Shown: positions 22,878-41,756, counted from the stretch's first letter. The stretch is DNA of 64,000 nucleotides from Edaphochlamys debaryana (GCA_016858145.1 JAEHOE010000220.1:12501-76500), one strand, 5' to 3'. Notes: generated by a model from the sequence alone, not told the origin. Numbers and translations: made by a program.

Positions 22878-25800
22878 ATGCCCGGGCGCCGCCCTCGGGA
22901 GCGAGCGGGACCCCCACCGCTCAGGGTCGCAACCCACAACGTACGAGGCATCTTGGGGGGTGGAAACCGTCAGCTGGATCGCCTTACCGCCCTCATGCAG
23001 CAGTGGGCGCGGCAGCGGCTGGACGTAGTGTGTTTACAAGAGACCAAGCTCCCAGCAGCGCAGACCAACTGGGTGCAGACCCAGATGAGCGGCATTGCAG
23101 CCCAGCTCCACGTGGGCGACTGGCAGTCCTTCTGGTCGCCGGCAGGCCAAGGGCCACGGGGCGGCCCAGCCGGCGGCGTTGCCATCCTGATCCGTAAAGC
23201 CTTAATAACTGGAGGGGCCCTACAAGAGCCCGCGGCTCCCTCATCGATTGACACAGAGGGCAGGCTGGTGCAGCTGCCAGTACGTTGGGGTGGCCACAGC
23301 TTCACTCTGACCTGCGCCTACCTTCCCTCCGCCAACCCTTCAGCTCAACGTCGCTTTATTGAGGCCGTCCTCGGCCCCAGCCTGTCAGCTGCGAGCACCC
23401 ATCTCCTGGCAGCCGACTTCAACTTCGTTCCCAACCCTGCCCTGGACAGCACCTCGGCGCATGGGCGCCCCGAGGATGCCGCCACAACAGCAACCTTCTC
23501 CACGTCCTGCCCAGACCTTGTGGACATATACCGCGCGCTCCATCCCGAACAGCGTGCGTACACATTCACCAGCGCCGCCAGCGCCGCCCGCCTTGACCGT
23601 CTTCTAGCCTCTGGCCCCCTTGCGGCCCACGTGCCCACCTGCCGCGTGGAGTCGGGCCGCCCCTCAGACCACCGGCTGGTCACCATCCGCATCAATGCCC
23701 TTGATACGGCACGGCCCCCCGGGCGGGGCCTCCCAAGAGCCCGCCTCCACTTCCTGGATCACCCTGACCTGCGAGACCAGTTTGGCAACTGGCTCATACA
23801 TACAAGCGCCGCACGCCCAACCGCCCCCGCCGAGTGCCTGCAGTGGTGGACCCGCTTCAAGCGCTCCCTCCTCGTCAGCTGCAACCGACTCAATCGTATG
23901 GCCCGCCAACGCCGCCTGCAGGCAACAGCAGAAGCAGAGGCGGCTGCCCAAGCAGAAGCCGCAGCACTTGCAGCCGTAGCTGCGGGCGACCTCAGCGCCG
24001 GATCAGCAGCTGCCGCTGCACGTGCCGCTGCCGCCGCCGCCAGCCTGCGCGCCGCAGCCCCACTGGCCCGCCGTGCACGTCAAGCCTGGCTCCGGACGGG
24101 GGAGCGCCCCTGCCCAGCCATCACCCGGCTGATCCCCTCCCCCTCGGGTGGCTGCGTCGTACAACAGCTCCAGCGCCCCGACGGGTCCCAGGCCACCGGC
24201 CCCGAAGAGCTACCTGAGGTGATGGCCGAGTTCTGGTGCAGAGTCAGCACAGCCGCAGCTACCGACCCAGAAGCCCGCGCACAGGTCTTACACGCTCTAC
24301 GTGCAGCCGGCAACTGCTGCCCGCTGAGCCGTGTAGCCGAGATGGGGGCAGCGGAGGTCCTGGCAAAGGAGGTAGCCACAGCTATCGCGGGTGCCCGGCC
24401 CGGAACTGCCCCCGGCGCAGATGGCATCCCCATGGACCTCTACAAGGCGTACGCAGCCCAGCTCACCCCTCTCCTCGTTGACGTCTTCACCACCATTGGG
24501 ACCACCGAGTCAACCCCTGCAGGCTTCCTGGATGCAGTAATCTCGTGTTTTCATAAGGGTGGGGACCCAGCCGTCGCCGCCATGTACCGCCCAATCGCCC
24601 TGCTGGACACGGACTACCGCCTCCTCGCCCGCGTCCTTGCCCGCCGCCTCCTCCCCGCCTTCGTGGAGGCCATTGACAACGAGCAGACCGCCTTCCTCAC
24701 CCTCCGCCTCATCTCCGACAACATCCTCCTCATGCAGCTGCTTGCTGAGTCCCTGCGCAAATCAGGCGAGTCGGGCCTCATAGCCTTCCTTGACTTCCGC
24801 AAAGCGTATGACACCGTGGACAGATCCTTCCTCCTTGCCTGCCTTGATGCGCTGGGGGTCGGCGATGGCTTCCTCAGATGGGTCAGGCTGATCTACACGG
24901 GCACCCGGTCGGCTGCCGTGGTCAACGGTCAGCTTTCCAGCTACAAGGCAGTTACAGCTGGGGTACGACAGGGGTGCCCGCTGGCCCCCCTTCTCTACCT
25001 GGCCCCCGGACAAGCCCTGCTCTCCTTCCTCAAGCGCCTTGAACTGGGGTTCGTCCTAGCCAACACGCGCCTCACAGCCAGCCAGTATGCAGACGACTAC
25101 GGACAGATCCTGCGATCCACCACCCTCGTCTCCACCCTGATGAGCGCCATGGACACCTTCGCAGCAGCGTCAGGCAAACACCTCAACGTGGAAAAGTGCG
25201 AGCTCCTCCGCATCGGCACGCCACCGCCCCCAGCCCTCCAGCAACAACCCCACCCCGAACCCCTGGCGCCGGAGCAGATTGCTGGCCTCCACCTCGCCCC
25301 CTCCGCACGCACCCTCGGCGTCACGTTCTCCACACAGCCAACGGCGGCCACCCCCCTCCCCCCCCCCCCCCTGTTGGACAAGTTCCTCAGCCGCCTGACT
25401 CTGATTTCGAGGATGGGCCTCTCAGCCTTTGGCGCTGCCTCATGCCTGTCCGCCTATGGCCTGGGCACCCTCCTTTACCACTGCCAGCACAACGGCCTTC
25501 CCCCGCGCACGGCTACAGAACACCTGGTGGGCAGGGTGGCGGCCCTGACCGACCGCAACATGACGCCAGCACAGTACAGGGACAACCCCAACGCACTGCC
25601 CCCAGGAGCACCCACGAGCTGCATGTACCTCTCCCCAGCAGTTGGCGGCTTCGGCCTGCTACCCCTTGTCGAACACACTTGTGCCAGGCACGCGAGCGCC
25701 GCAGTCCGAGGCATCCTGGGCGCCTGCGGCCTCCTCCGCTACCGCCCGCCGTGGACCGCGCCGCTCGTCTCCCTTCTCCGCTCAACCCACCCAGCAGCAC

Positions 25801-27128
25801 ACCCCCTCTGCCTCCTGACCATGCGGCGCCCGGCATCACCGACCGGTCTCCGCATCTTGGGGGCCACAGTTCAACGCGCAACCTCACCAGCACTGGCGCG
25901 CGTGGCAGGCGCGCTAGCGCTGCTACCCCGGGCCCAAGTGATTGCACCCATGCCAGCCGGAGCCTGGGTCTACAATGCACCGCTCTGGGGAAACCCTGCC
26001 CTACCCGCGGAGAGCATTCACAACAACGCCCCAAGCTGGGGCCTTGAAGGCGAGTTCACGGATTTGTTTGCGGTTCCGGGAATGCGGACAGTAGGCACGG
26101 CAATCCGCTGCCTAGATGAGCTTGAGCGCATCCGAGGGACGCACGGACTGGAGGGCAGCCCAGGCCGGGCTCTCGCACGGGCGAGGGCCCAGATCAACAG
26201 GTCATATGCCGAAAGGGTAGTAAACAGCATTCTGGGTACGCAGGTGGGAGCGCTCCCGCCAGCACTCCGCAATGGACTAGACATGGCACAGCGCCTGGGC
26301 GCGCTTATTAACCGACTCCCGGCCGGGTGGGCCAAAGCAGCACGGGGGGTGGACGATCTTGCGGCTGCCCCAGGGGAAGAAGAAGCATGGGCGAACATTG
26401 CCAGGGTCATGGGCTGGGAGGATGTCAGTCTGGTCAAGATGACAGTTAGCCTGGCTACGCACTTGCAGATGGGCCCGGCCCGGGCTAGACGGAAACATGC
26501 ACTGTACATTCAGGAGGCGTACGGCACAGACACGGCATCAGCTGAAGCAGTGGCAAGTCTGAAAGCGGTTTGGCCGAGGTTATGGAGCATTAAGTGGGAC
26601 CCGGGCAATAAAGAGCCCTTGTGGAGGCTTGCGATGGACGGCTTCCCGGGCTTTGGTATGCACCGGAGCCAGTTAGGAACACAGAACGTGGCGAGATGCC
26701 CGTGTGGGCGGGCAATGGACCAAGGCGATCGGCTCCACCATTTCTGGTATTGTCCAGCCGCTGTGGCTGTTCGTATGCGCCTTAGTCATGGTATAGGCAG
26801 AGCGGTGAAACGGCACGAGGTGTGGCTTGCTGTGCCCCCAGAGGGCACCAGGATTCATGCACGAGTGTGGGATGTGGTGTGTCTGGCCGCGGTATGCGCG
26901 ATGGACCGGGCAAGGAGGTACAAGTATGCGCACAGGGATGCTCAGGATCACGCCTTGATGATGGCACAGGTTTTAGCAGTAGCACGAGGCGAGTTCGAGG
27001 GCCGCCTGCAGTGTTTTGCGGAGGTTGGGCTCACGCACAGGGGCTGGGACGAGGTACCAGCTGACCACCCGTTCCTAGCGGCCAGTGCCAATGGTTCAGT
27101 GCAGTATGCAAGCCCGGACGCCCCTTGA
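22878..27128 (+). CDS. LINE ORF2: endonuclease-reverse transcriptase (copy A)
   Basis: Open frame of 1416 codons directly after the ORF1 stop (TAA then ATG). N-terminal APE-type endonuclease: N21 in ATHNVRG, E55 in LQETKLP, AADFNFVPNP, ARLDRLLAS and SDHRLV. Reverse transcriptase: GADGIPMDLYKA, YRPIALLDTDYRLL, FLDFRKAYDTVD (about residue 637), GVRQGCPLAPLLY, and YADD at about 736. A C-terminal CCHC-type motif CPCGRAMDQGDRLHHFWYC lies near 1273. No RNase H motif was seen. The layout is that of L1-like non-LTR retrotransposons. All catalytic residues I can check are present and the frame is unbroken, so the copy is young, though without a complete ORF1 or 5' UTR it is not autonomous. Confidence 0.95.
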   Translation: MPGRRPRERAGPPPLRVATHNVRGILGGGNRQLDRLTALMQQWARQRLDVVCLQETKLPAAQTNWVQTQMSGIAAQLHVGDWQSFWSPAGQGPRGGPAGGVAILIRKALITGGALQEPAAPSSIDTEGRLVQLPVRWGGHSFTLTCAYLPSANPSAQRRFIEAVLGPSLSAASTHLLAADFNFVPNPALDSTSAHGRPEDAATTATFSTSCPDLVDIYRALHPEQRAYTFTSAASAARLDRLLASGPLAAHVPTCRVESGRPSDHRLVTIRINALDTARPPGRGLPRARLHFLDHPDLRDQFGNWLIHTSAARPTAPAECLQWWTRFKRSLLVSCNRLNRMARQRRLQATAEAEAAAQAEAAALAAVAAGDLSAGSAAAAARAAAAAASLRAAAPLARRARQAWLRTGERPCPAITRLIPSPSGGCVVQQLQRPDGSQATGPEELPEVMAEFWCRVSTAAATDPEARAQVLHALRAAGNCCPLSRVAEMGAAEVLAKEVATAIAGARPGTAPGADGIPMDLYKAYAAQLTPLLVDVFTTIGTTESTPAGFLDAVISCFHKGGDPAVAAMYRPIALLDTDYRLLARVLARRLLPAFVEAIDNEQTAFLTLRLISDNILLMQLLAESLRKSGESGLIAFLDFRKAYDTVDRSFLLACLDALGVGDGFLRWVRLIYTGTRSAAVVNGQLSSYKAVTAGVRQGCPLAPLLYLAPGQALLSFLKRLELGFVLANTRLTASQYADDYGQILRSTTLVSTLMSAMDTFAAASGKHLNVEKCELLRIGTPPPPALQQQPHPEPLAPEQIAGLHLAPSARTLGVTFSTQPTAATPLPPPPLLDKFLSRLTLISRMGLSAFGAASCLSAYGLGTLLYHCQHNGLPPRTATEHLVGRVAALTDRNMTPAQYRDNPNALPPGAPTSCMYLSPAVGGFGLLPLVEHTCARHASAAVRGILGACGLLRYRPPWTAPLVSLLRSTHPAAHPLCLLTMRRPASPTGLRILGATVQRATSPALARVAGALALLPRAQVIAPMPAGAWVYNAPLWGNPALPAESIHNNAPSWGLEGEFTDLFAVPGMRTVGTAIRCLDELERIRGTHGLEGSPGRALARARAQINRSYAERVVNSILGTQVGALPPALRNGLDMAQRLGALINRLPAGWAKAARGVDDLAAAPGEEEAWANIARVMGWEDVSLVKMTVSLATHLQMGPARARRKHALYIQEAYGTDTASAEAVASLKAVWPRLWSIKWDPGNKEPLWRLAMDGFPGFGMHRSQLGTQNVARCPCGRAMDQGDRLHHFWYCPAAVAVRMRLSHGIGRAVKRHEVWLAVPPEGTRIHARVWDVVCLAAVCAMDRARRYKYAHRDAQDHALMMAQVLAVARGEFEGRLQCFAEVGLTHRGWDEVPADHPFLAASANGSVQYASPDAP

Positions 27129-27145
27129 TGGAGGCGGGCCACACT

Positions 27146-27324
27146 CTGCGGCGCATAACAAACGGGAGGGAGCCGCAGGGGGGGGGGGGGCTTTCGCTCA
27201 GTGGCGCATAACAAACGGGAGGGAGCCGCAGGGCAGGGGCCTGTACCGGGTGAGCTGTTTGTGGCGGATGTGCACTTTGAAGGTTAGCCCTCTACGGCGC
27301 ATAACAAACGGGAGGGAGCCGCAG
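27146..27324 (+). repeat. Three hairpin repeats in the LINE A 3' UTR
   Basis: The 19-mer GCATAACAAACGGGAGGGA occurs three times (near 27152, 27204 and 27298), followed each time by GCCGCAG and preceded by a CTGCGGC-like arm, so each can fold as a stem with the 19-mer as loop. The first copy has a perfect 7-bp stem; the second has a poor left arm; the third an A-C mismatch. The same arrangement is found at 61841-62033. Confidence 0.75.
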
Positions 27325-27632
27325 AGTGGGAGTGGACGTAGGGCCAGGAGGGCCAGGCTTGAGGTGTACGGCAAACACTGTGAGGACACGCGCCGTCAGT
27401 GGTGGTTGGGACTTGAGAGTTTGGTGCAAAGGTTCTGGTAGGACGGGCCAGGAGGGCCATGATTGAGAGGTATACGGCAAACCGGTCATTGGGAAGCTCG
27501 TGAACAGATATTGGTCTGGAGGCGAGGCCGAGGTGGGGCCTTCGATACGAGTTGAGCATGGTCTTTGCGTGCCAAGTTCTAAGGTGGGGCCTGAGTGAGG
27601 TCAGTGCAAGTCATGACAGGGACTTGCGTCTT

Positions 27633-27727
27633 GGCTTGCAGGGGGCAAGCCCGTGAGGTGGGTCGCTTGGCCCCAGCGTTCAGCGCTGTGACCCCCGGGG
27701 GGTCCTTCATTGTAAACACCGAGGACT
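27633..27727 (+). promoter_or_regulatory. Conserved 3' RNA cassette of LINE A
   Basis: Three successive hairpins: GGCTTGC-AGGGG-GCAAGCC, then CAGCG-TTCAG-CGCTG, then GACCCC-CGG-GGGGTC. They are followed by TTCATTGTAAACACCGAGGACT. The pentamer TGTAA, a green-algal poly(A) signal, lies about 13 bases from the end. The same cassette ends six other LINE copies in this window, belonging to two protein families. Known LINEs of several clades need a 3' structure for reverse-transcriptase recognition, and that role is inferred here. Confidence 0.8.
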
Positions 27728-27783
27728 GAGGGGGGGGGGGGGTCTGCAGGCTGCGGCGTGGTATCAGGGCGGTGTGGTAGGGG

Positions 27784-28972
27784 CAGCGTTGCTATCTTCT
27801 TTATATTCTTATGTCAACCTTATGTGCTGCATAAGGTTTCGCGGCGAAATATGCTCAACCTTATGGACCTCACATAAGCTTTCCTGGGCTCAATCTCTGC
27901 CCGCGCCATAAGGTTTTTCGCCTTTGGCCCCTGCCGTCTTCTGGCCCGCCGTGCACCATCTTCTGCGGCCTGCCCCACGCGGCCACGCCCCTTGCGCTTC
28001 GCAAGGAGACGTGGGAGGGATGACGACAGCATGCCACACTGCCGTACCGTTTCGCCCATCATGGCGTCAGCATAGCACACTCGCGCAACTTCAAGCTTAG
28101 TATGGACGATACGTATGACTCCAAGCTAGAGTTGGATGCGCCCAACCTCCCCTCGTGGGTGCAGGCCAGTGAAACCTCGGCGTGGGGAAGCGTGCCTTTG
28201 GAAAGTAGGGAAAGGCCGGCAGTGCAGTCCCGCTCCTGGCCAAATGTCGGGGGCCAGCAAGGCTAGACTGACGGGTGGCAGAGGCGTGGGGAAGCGTGCC
28301 TTTGGAAAGTAGGGAAAGGCCGGCAGTGCAGTCCCGCTCCTGGCCAAATGTCGGGGGCAAGCAAGGCCAGACTGACGGGTGGCAGAGGCGTGGGGAAGCG
28401 TGCCTTTGGAAAGTAGGGAAAGGCCGGCAGTGCAGTCCCGCTCCTGGCCAAATGTCGGGGGCAAGCAAGGCCAGACTGACGGGTGGCAGAGGCGTGGGGA
28501 AGCGTGCCTTTGGAAAGTAGGGAAAGGCCGGCAGTGCAGTCCCGCTCCTGGCCAAATGTCGGGGGCAAGCAAGGCTAGACTGACGGGTGGCAGAGGCGTG
28601 GGGAAGCGTGCCTTTGGAAAGTAGGGAAAGGCCGGCAGTGCAGTCCCTCTTCTGGCTAGGCTGACGGAGTTGCTGGCGCGGGCCACGGGGGCGTGCGGGC
28701 GTGGGGGTGAGTTGGACGGCTTGGAACGCAAGAGCAGTCAGTGGGGCATGGTGCAATGCGTATGAGCGGTACGGGGGTGCAGGGCTGCGTTGGCAGGTAC
28801 AAGACAGGGCTGTAACATAAGATCCCAGTCGCTCCAGGCCACCCAGCTTATGCATAAGGTTTTGGGCCTGGGCTGCCCCTGACCTTATGTCCGCCACATA
28901 AGTTTTGGGCCCGGCACAGAGCCCGATTCTCTGGGCCCACATAAGGGCGCTCCAGGGAAGATAGCAACGCTG
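27784..28972. mobile_element. Non-autonomous DNA transposon with 16-bp inverted ends
   Basis: CAGCGTTGCTATCTTC at 27784-27799 is the exact reverse complement of GAAGATAGCAACGCTG at 28957-28972. Inside each end lies a cluster of CATAAG/CTTATG words: about six between 27808 and 27911, and six between 28814 and 28946. Such subterminal clusters are typical of transposase-binding sites. The CAGNG start fits hAT elements, but no clean 8-bp target duplication is seen: the right flank is TGTGGATG, the left flank has TGTGGTAG three bases away. There is no transposase; the centre holds a 104-bp minisatellite. A fragment of the same element is at 5655-5813. Confidence 0.8.
28180..28650. repeat. 104-bp minisatellite, about 4.5 copies
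   Basis: Copies start at 28180, 28284, 28388, 28492 and 28596 with GCGTGGGGAAGCGTGCC. They are nearly identical, pointing to recent expansion. The array lies inside the DNA transposon. Long frames on both strands across it are by-products of the repeat (104 bases shifts frame each copy) and are not genes. Confidence 0.95.
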
Positions 28973-36896
<7,924 letters not shown>

Positions 36897-36904
<8 letters not shown>

Positions 36905-37112
36905 CACTGCGCCTTTGGGTGCTTGATCTTTGCGCACGGGCCGTGTTGAGTTAGTGGGTGCGCTGTTCTGCGGTCGTTCTGGACGCTTCTGGCCTTTGGG
37001 CCGGGGGGCATGGGGTTCTGAGGGCTGCTGCCCCGTTCAAGTCCTCCCTACCTTTGCGCTTGCCGCTTTGGCTCGGGGAGGCACCCTGTGTAACTCAACG
37101 CATCCTAACAAG
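36897..37112 (+). mobile_element. Family-2 repeat, copy 2
   Basis: These 216 bases match 5272-5487 with only a few substitutions, including the GGCC hairpin, GTTCAAGTCC, TGTAA and the terminal CCTAACAAG. The left edge is the junction with the satellite array, at TGTGGATG where copy 1 has TGTGGGTG. Confidence 0.7.
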
Positions 37113-38264
37113 CACCATAGCACCATAGCGTGCTTGGGCCGGCGACACCTCACGCCGAGCCAATGTGCCGATTTTTGTCAACCCGATAGGGGTCCCTTCC
37201 GGGGGCGGCCTAGAGCGCTCTGTCTGCTCAGCTGTGGGATGGTGGGTGTCTAGAGGTGCCTGCAGGGGGCCGCGCTGGCGGAGGACGCCGGCCGCGGCCC
37301 CAGAAGCCTGTGCGAGGTCGTCGCCTTCCCGCCGTCTTCTGCGCCTGTGTGTTCTGGTCCCTCCACCGCGGAGCTTCAAGTTCCTCGTGGCGTCGTCTTT
37401 GCTACGGCTACTGCGGAGCGCCAGTTCTCTGGGCCTGTCTTCCAGTCGGCTTCCGTGGTGTGATGCACAGTGCGTTGCGCGCCGGCATCGAGGTTCCAAC
37501 CTCCCGGACTTTTGGCTTGCTTAGAGCATGCCACCAGTGGCTATAAGCCGACATGGCTTCTACGGGAGGCGGCGCTAGGTTGGGCCGAGTGCATGTGCGC
37601 ACTCGGTCTCGGGTTCAAGGTTTGTGGCGCTGGCGCGCGGGTTGTGCGTGTTGCCGGTGAGCTTTCGACTGGGTGCTCTGCGGCGTCGGCGGGAGCGCCC
37701 GGCGACGTTTGTGCTCCGTCCGGTGGCAGTCGCTTTGGAGGCTTGCTGGGGTGCGTTTGGCGGGTGCGGCCCCTGTGGGTGCTGGCTGGGCTCCTGCTCG
37801 CCCGCGTTTGGGTGGTCGTTTGCTCTTGGCAGCGGGGTTTGGGGCGGGTTTGGGGCCGGGTGGGGGGCCTGGGGGGTGGGGGGTTTGTGAGGTCGGGGTG
37901 GGTTGGGTGGGTGTGGGTGGGTGGGTGCTGGGGCAGGTAGGGAAGGGCCCTGTGTCGGGTCGTTGGTCAGTGCTGTGTGGGGGTGTTTGGATTTTGTGCT
38001 GTGTGTTTTCCTGGCCACGTCTCTGGCTGGGCTAGCTGCCAGGGCTTGCCCTGGTTGGCACCATGATGTGGCGCGTGTGCTGTGAGTAGGTGGCGGCGCC
38101 AGACCTTGCGGTTGCATCCGCAGCAGACTTTATGATGCCTCTGGCCTTGAGGCCGGGGGGCATGGGGTTCCGAGGGCTGCTGCTCCGTTCAAGTCCTCCC
38201 TACCTTTGCGCTTGCCGCATTGGCTCAGGGAGGCACCCTGTGTAACCAAACGCTTCCTAACAAG
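37113..38264 (+). mobile_element. Family-2 repeat, copy 3 and upstream sequence
   Basis: Between two family-2 3' ends (37112 and 38264) lies about 1.15 kb that may be one whole unit. It contains the shared 73-bp module at 37973-38046 and the 122-bp tail at 38143-38264, whose hairpin is the perfect GGCC-TTGA-GGCC. No protein-coding frame is convincing; a G/T-rich stretch (about 37780-37930) dominates the middle. The right end abuts the broken minus-strand LINE B. Confidence 0.5.
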
Positions 38265-39931
38265 GAGAGAACGGCGTCCAGGAAGCTGGCTGGGGTGGTG
38301 CCAGTAGCACCAGCTGCTGACAGGACGTCAGCCAGGATGGGAGAAAGGGGGCCTGCGTATGCCTTGTATAGGTCCATCGGTATGCCGTCCGCGCCGGGGG
38401 CTGTGCCTGGGCGTGTGCCAGCAATGGCGGATATCACCTCCGCTGCCAGGACTTTGGCTGCCCCCATCTCGGTCGCTTGGTCAACCGGGCAGCGGTTGCC
38501 TGCTGCCCGGAGCGCGTCAAGGACCTGTGCATGGGCGTCAGGGTCGGTGGCCGCGGCTGTGCTGACTCTGCTCCAGAACTCCACCACCACGTCTGGGAGC
38601 TCGTTGGAGTCGGTTGCGTGGGTGCTGTCAGGGCGCTGAAGGCAGGTGATGGTGCGGTTGGGAGCTGAGGGCTGGATGAGGCAGGTGATGGCGGGGCTGG
38701 GTCGCTCCTTGGTGTGGAGCCAGGCGTGTCGGGCGATGGCGGCGACGGGGGCGGCGGCGCGCAGGGCTGCTGTGAAGGCGGCTGCACGTGCGGCCGCAGC
38801 TTGTTGGGCGGCGGCCAGGTTGCCAGCGGCGAGGGCTTCAAGGGCTGCCGCCTCGGCTGCGGCGGCTGCTTCTGCTTCTTCGGTGGCTTCGAGGCGGCGG
38901 CGCTTAGCCCATCTGTCGAGCCGGATGCAGGTGAAGCGGAGGCGTCTCTTAAAATCGTCCCACCAGCTGGCTTGCTCGGCCGTCGGGCTGGGGGGCCGGC
39001 CCTGGACATGGTACATGATCCACTCTGACAGCTCCTCGCGCAGGTCGCGGTGGTCGAGGAAGTGGAGGCGGACGCGGGGCAGGCCATGCCCTGGCGGCCG
39101 GGCGGCAGCGGTGGGGGCAAGCCGGATGGTGACCATGCGGTGGTCGGACGGTCGGCCGGACTCAACGCGGGCGCTGAGCGCATAGGGGGCAAGGGCAACG
39201 GAGGTGTGGAAGCAGTCAAGGCAGGCGGCACTGGTCCCGTTCGTAAAGGTGAAGGCGTGTTGATCTGGGTGGAGGGAGCGGAAGACGTGGAAGAGGCCTG
39301 GGCAGGTGCTGGCGAAGGTGGCGGCGTTGGTGATGTCGCCGTGGCTGGCCCTGTTTCTGGTGTCGATGGCGGGGTTGGGCACGAAGTTGAAGTCCGCAGC
39401 CAGCAGGTGGGGCCTGGGTGAGGCGAGGCGGGGGCCCAGCGTCGATTCCAAAAAATGGCGGCGGGCGGCAGTGCTGTCGCACGGTAGGTATGCGCTGGTG
39501 AGGGTCAGGGAATGGCCGCCCCATTGTATTGGGACTTGCACCAGGCGGCCGTCTGCGTCCGTGGCTGAGGGAGAGTCTGGGGCTGTGAGGCTGTCAGATG
39601 CGATGAGGGCACTCCTGATAAAGACAGCGGTCCCTCCGGCGGCTCCGCCCCGTGGCCCTTTGCCGGCTGGGCTCCAATACGTCTGCCAGTCACTCACATG
39701 CAGTGCAGCCGCCACGCCGCTAATGCTGGTCCGGGCGGCGTTGACCCTGTCCGCCGGAAGTTTGGTCTCCTGTACTAGCACTACGTCCAGGTGTTGCCGT
39801 GCCCAGAGCTGCATGAGGGCTGTGAGCCGGTCAAGCCCTCTATTCGTTCCCCCAAACAAGCCTCGTTCGTTGTGCGTTGCGAGACGCAGCGGCGGCAGCG
39901 TTGCCGCCGCATGGTGGCGCCGCCCCGGCAC
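38265..39931 (-). pseudogene. LINE B ORF2 fragment: endonuclease and start of reverse transcriptase
   Basis: The translation has ATHNERGLFGG, VQETKLPA, AADFNFVPNPA and SDHRMVTIRL, all endonuclease signatures, then GADGIPMDLYKAY of the reverse transcriptase, and ends after TTPASFLDAVLS where homology to LINE A stops. The codon that should be the start ATG is GTG (TAA-GTG instead of TAA-ATG), so even the start is lost. About 550 of an expected 1,400 residues remain. Confidence 0.9.
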
Positions 39932-41756
39932 TTAGACCTTGGGGCCTACCGCGACTGTGGCGTAGGAGAGGCGGCGCCGCGCCGAGGCGCTCACCCATCC
40001 CACCTCCGTCATGTCCATCTCCGACACCCCCGGGGTCGGAGACTGGGGGAGGCACGGCCTCTTCGGGTCGCCCTGGTCTGCCGGGCTTCCTGGGCTGCGG
40101 CCGCGGCCGGCACCGCACAGGCCGCCGCCCCGGCCGCCACCCCGGCCGCTCTGCCCCCCTCGGCCGCCGCCCGGGTGCCTGTAGTTCGCCTGCACCAGGG
40201 CTACCAGGCTCTCCGCCTCCTCCCCGCTGCCCTCACCCAGCACCTGCGCCGCGGCCGTGAGGAGGGCGGGCAGCGGGGCTGTGGGGTCACCCGTGCCCAG
40301 AGGGGCAGGGGCAGGGGCCGTCGCCCCCGCCGCCCCCACCTCCCCAGCAGCCGGGGCGGAGGACGTCTGCTCCCGCAGGGTGGCCAATGCCCCCTCCGTC
40401 AGCCTGCGCAGGCGCCCCGAGGCCTCCTGCTCCTGCTCCGGGCTCGCTGCCGCTGCCTCCTGCTCCGGCTCAGTGCGGTCGGCCGCCCCCGGCTCCCGCT
40501 GGCCGCCGCCCGCCGCCGCCTGCTCCTGGCCCTGCCCCTGCTCGGCACCGGGCTCCAGCTCGGCCCCCTCCTCCTGCTCCGGGCCCGCCTCCGCCGTGGC
40601 ATCCGCCGCCGGCTCGGCACCGGCCTCCTCCTCGGCACCCGCCCCCGGCTCAGCACCCGCAGCCGCGGCCGCAGCCGCAGCCGCAGCTGCTGCCACTGCC
40701 GCCTCCTGCTCGGCACGTGCCGCCGCTGCTGCCTGCCGCTCCGCCTGCGCCGCCCGTGCTGCCGCCACCTGGTCTGCGACTGACGCCCGGGTGGCTGCCT
40801 CGCGCTCCGCGCGCATCGCCGCTCGGGCGGCGCGGGCCTGCTCCTCGAGGTGCGCCTTGAGCTCCTCGTTGGCCACCTCATCCGCCCAGCGCCCAATGGG
40901 CTCCTCCTCGTCCTCGGCCGCAAGGCTGGCCGCAAGCTCCGCGTGCAGGCGCTCTCCCGCCCTGTAGGCCCGGATGTAGTTCCCTGGTTCAGGGGCCGGC
41001 AGCGGAGGTCGAAGGCGACCAGGCCTGGCGTGGTGGAGGCCAGCGGGAGGATCCAGTCCGCCTGGGTGGATCTGACGAGGACGGCGGGTTGTTGAGGTTG
41101 CCCGGCAGCGTGGTTCCCGCCTTGAAGTACAGGATCCACCGGTCTGCTGAGGGGAGGCCCGTGCAGCCGTCCGTGTGCCGGTGGGCGTTGCAGGGAGTGG
41201 TGCCAAGGGCTTGGCGGGCCACGTCCAGCACTTGCTCGTTCTCATACCGGCTTGGCCAGCCGAAGCTGTCCAGGGCGATGAGATCCTCGATGACCTCCGG
41301 CTCCCAGTTGAGGGTGGGCAGGGTGAGGCCGGTGGAGCGGCGGCCGGGGTCGGGGATGGCGGGGGCACGGAGGGCGACCGTGGCCCCATACGGAGTGTCC
41401 TCGTCGCCCTCCGCAGCTGCGATCATCGCCTCCAGTACAGCCCGCGCTGCATCGCCGATCTCTAGCGTGATGGCTGCTTCGCACACCGAGTCATAGTCCG
41501 TGAAGCGAATTGTTCCGATGGTCAATAGGTGGTTTGGGTTCTTTCTGTCGCCGAGTAGCTTGTCGGTAATCGTGCTGAGGGAGAGCTTAATCAGGTGTAG
41601 GTAGTCCTGTTTCAGTTCGGCCGCAGTGAGGCGCTCGATGGTGGCGGCCAGTCTCAGGCGCGGGAGGCGCTCAGCGCGAGGTGGGTTCCTGAGAACATAC
41701 TGAATCTTAGGCCGGGAAGCACTAGACGCTCCCCGCCCGGCCGCTGGTCGCGACAT
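39932..41756 (-). pseudogene. LINE B ORF1, frameshifted
   Basis: Starts MSRPAAGRGASS at 41756. It aligns with ORF1 at 55966 in IRFTD, EDLIALDSFGWPS, HTDGC, WILYFKAGTTLPGNLN and later RCRPL and ADEV. The reading frame changes near 41100 and again near 40985, so at least two indels separate the N-terminal domain from the long Ala/Glu-rich C terminus (coiled-coil-like). It ends GPKV and TAA at 39932-39934. Confidence 0.85.

Larger units (their letters stand above)
22750..27727 (+). mobile_element. LINE A, 5'-truncated copy
   Basis: The copy starts inside the last part of ORF1 (readable from about 22770: ETDLDDAGGGHAIPARRS), continues with an intact ORF2 and a 3' UTR with three hairpin repeats, and ends in the shared 3' cassette. 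CTGAGGGG occurs at 22742-22749 and again at 27726-27733, where its first bases overlap the element end GGACT(G); I read it as a target-site duplication. Truncation of the 5' end is typical of target-primed reverse transcription. There is no poly(A) tail or simple-repeat tail. It lies in what would be an intron of the phosphoglucomutase gene. Confidence 0.9.
38265..41756 (-). mobile_element. LINE B, truncated minus-strand copy
   Basis: ORF1 and ORF2 of a LINE related to LINE A but clearly diverged. The element runs leftwards and stops at 38265 within the reverse transcriptase, directly against the end of a family-2 repeat, so the catalytic YADD part, C terminus and 3' end are missing. Its 5' UTR probably continues above 41756. 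ORF1 is frameshifted, so the copy is dead. Confidence 0.9.

Noticed and set aside
22878..27128. RNase H domain in LINE ORF2
   Set aside because: No run of spaced Asp/Glu/Asp motifs was seen after the reverse transcriptase; the C-terminal part shows only the CCHC motif.
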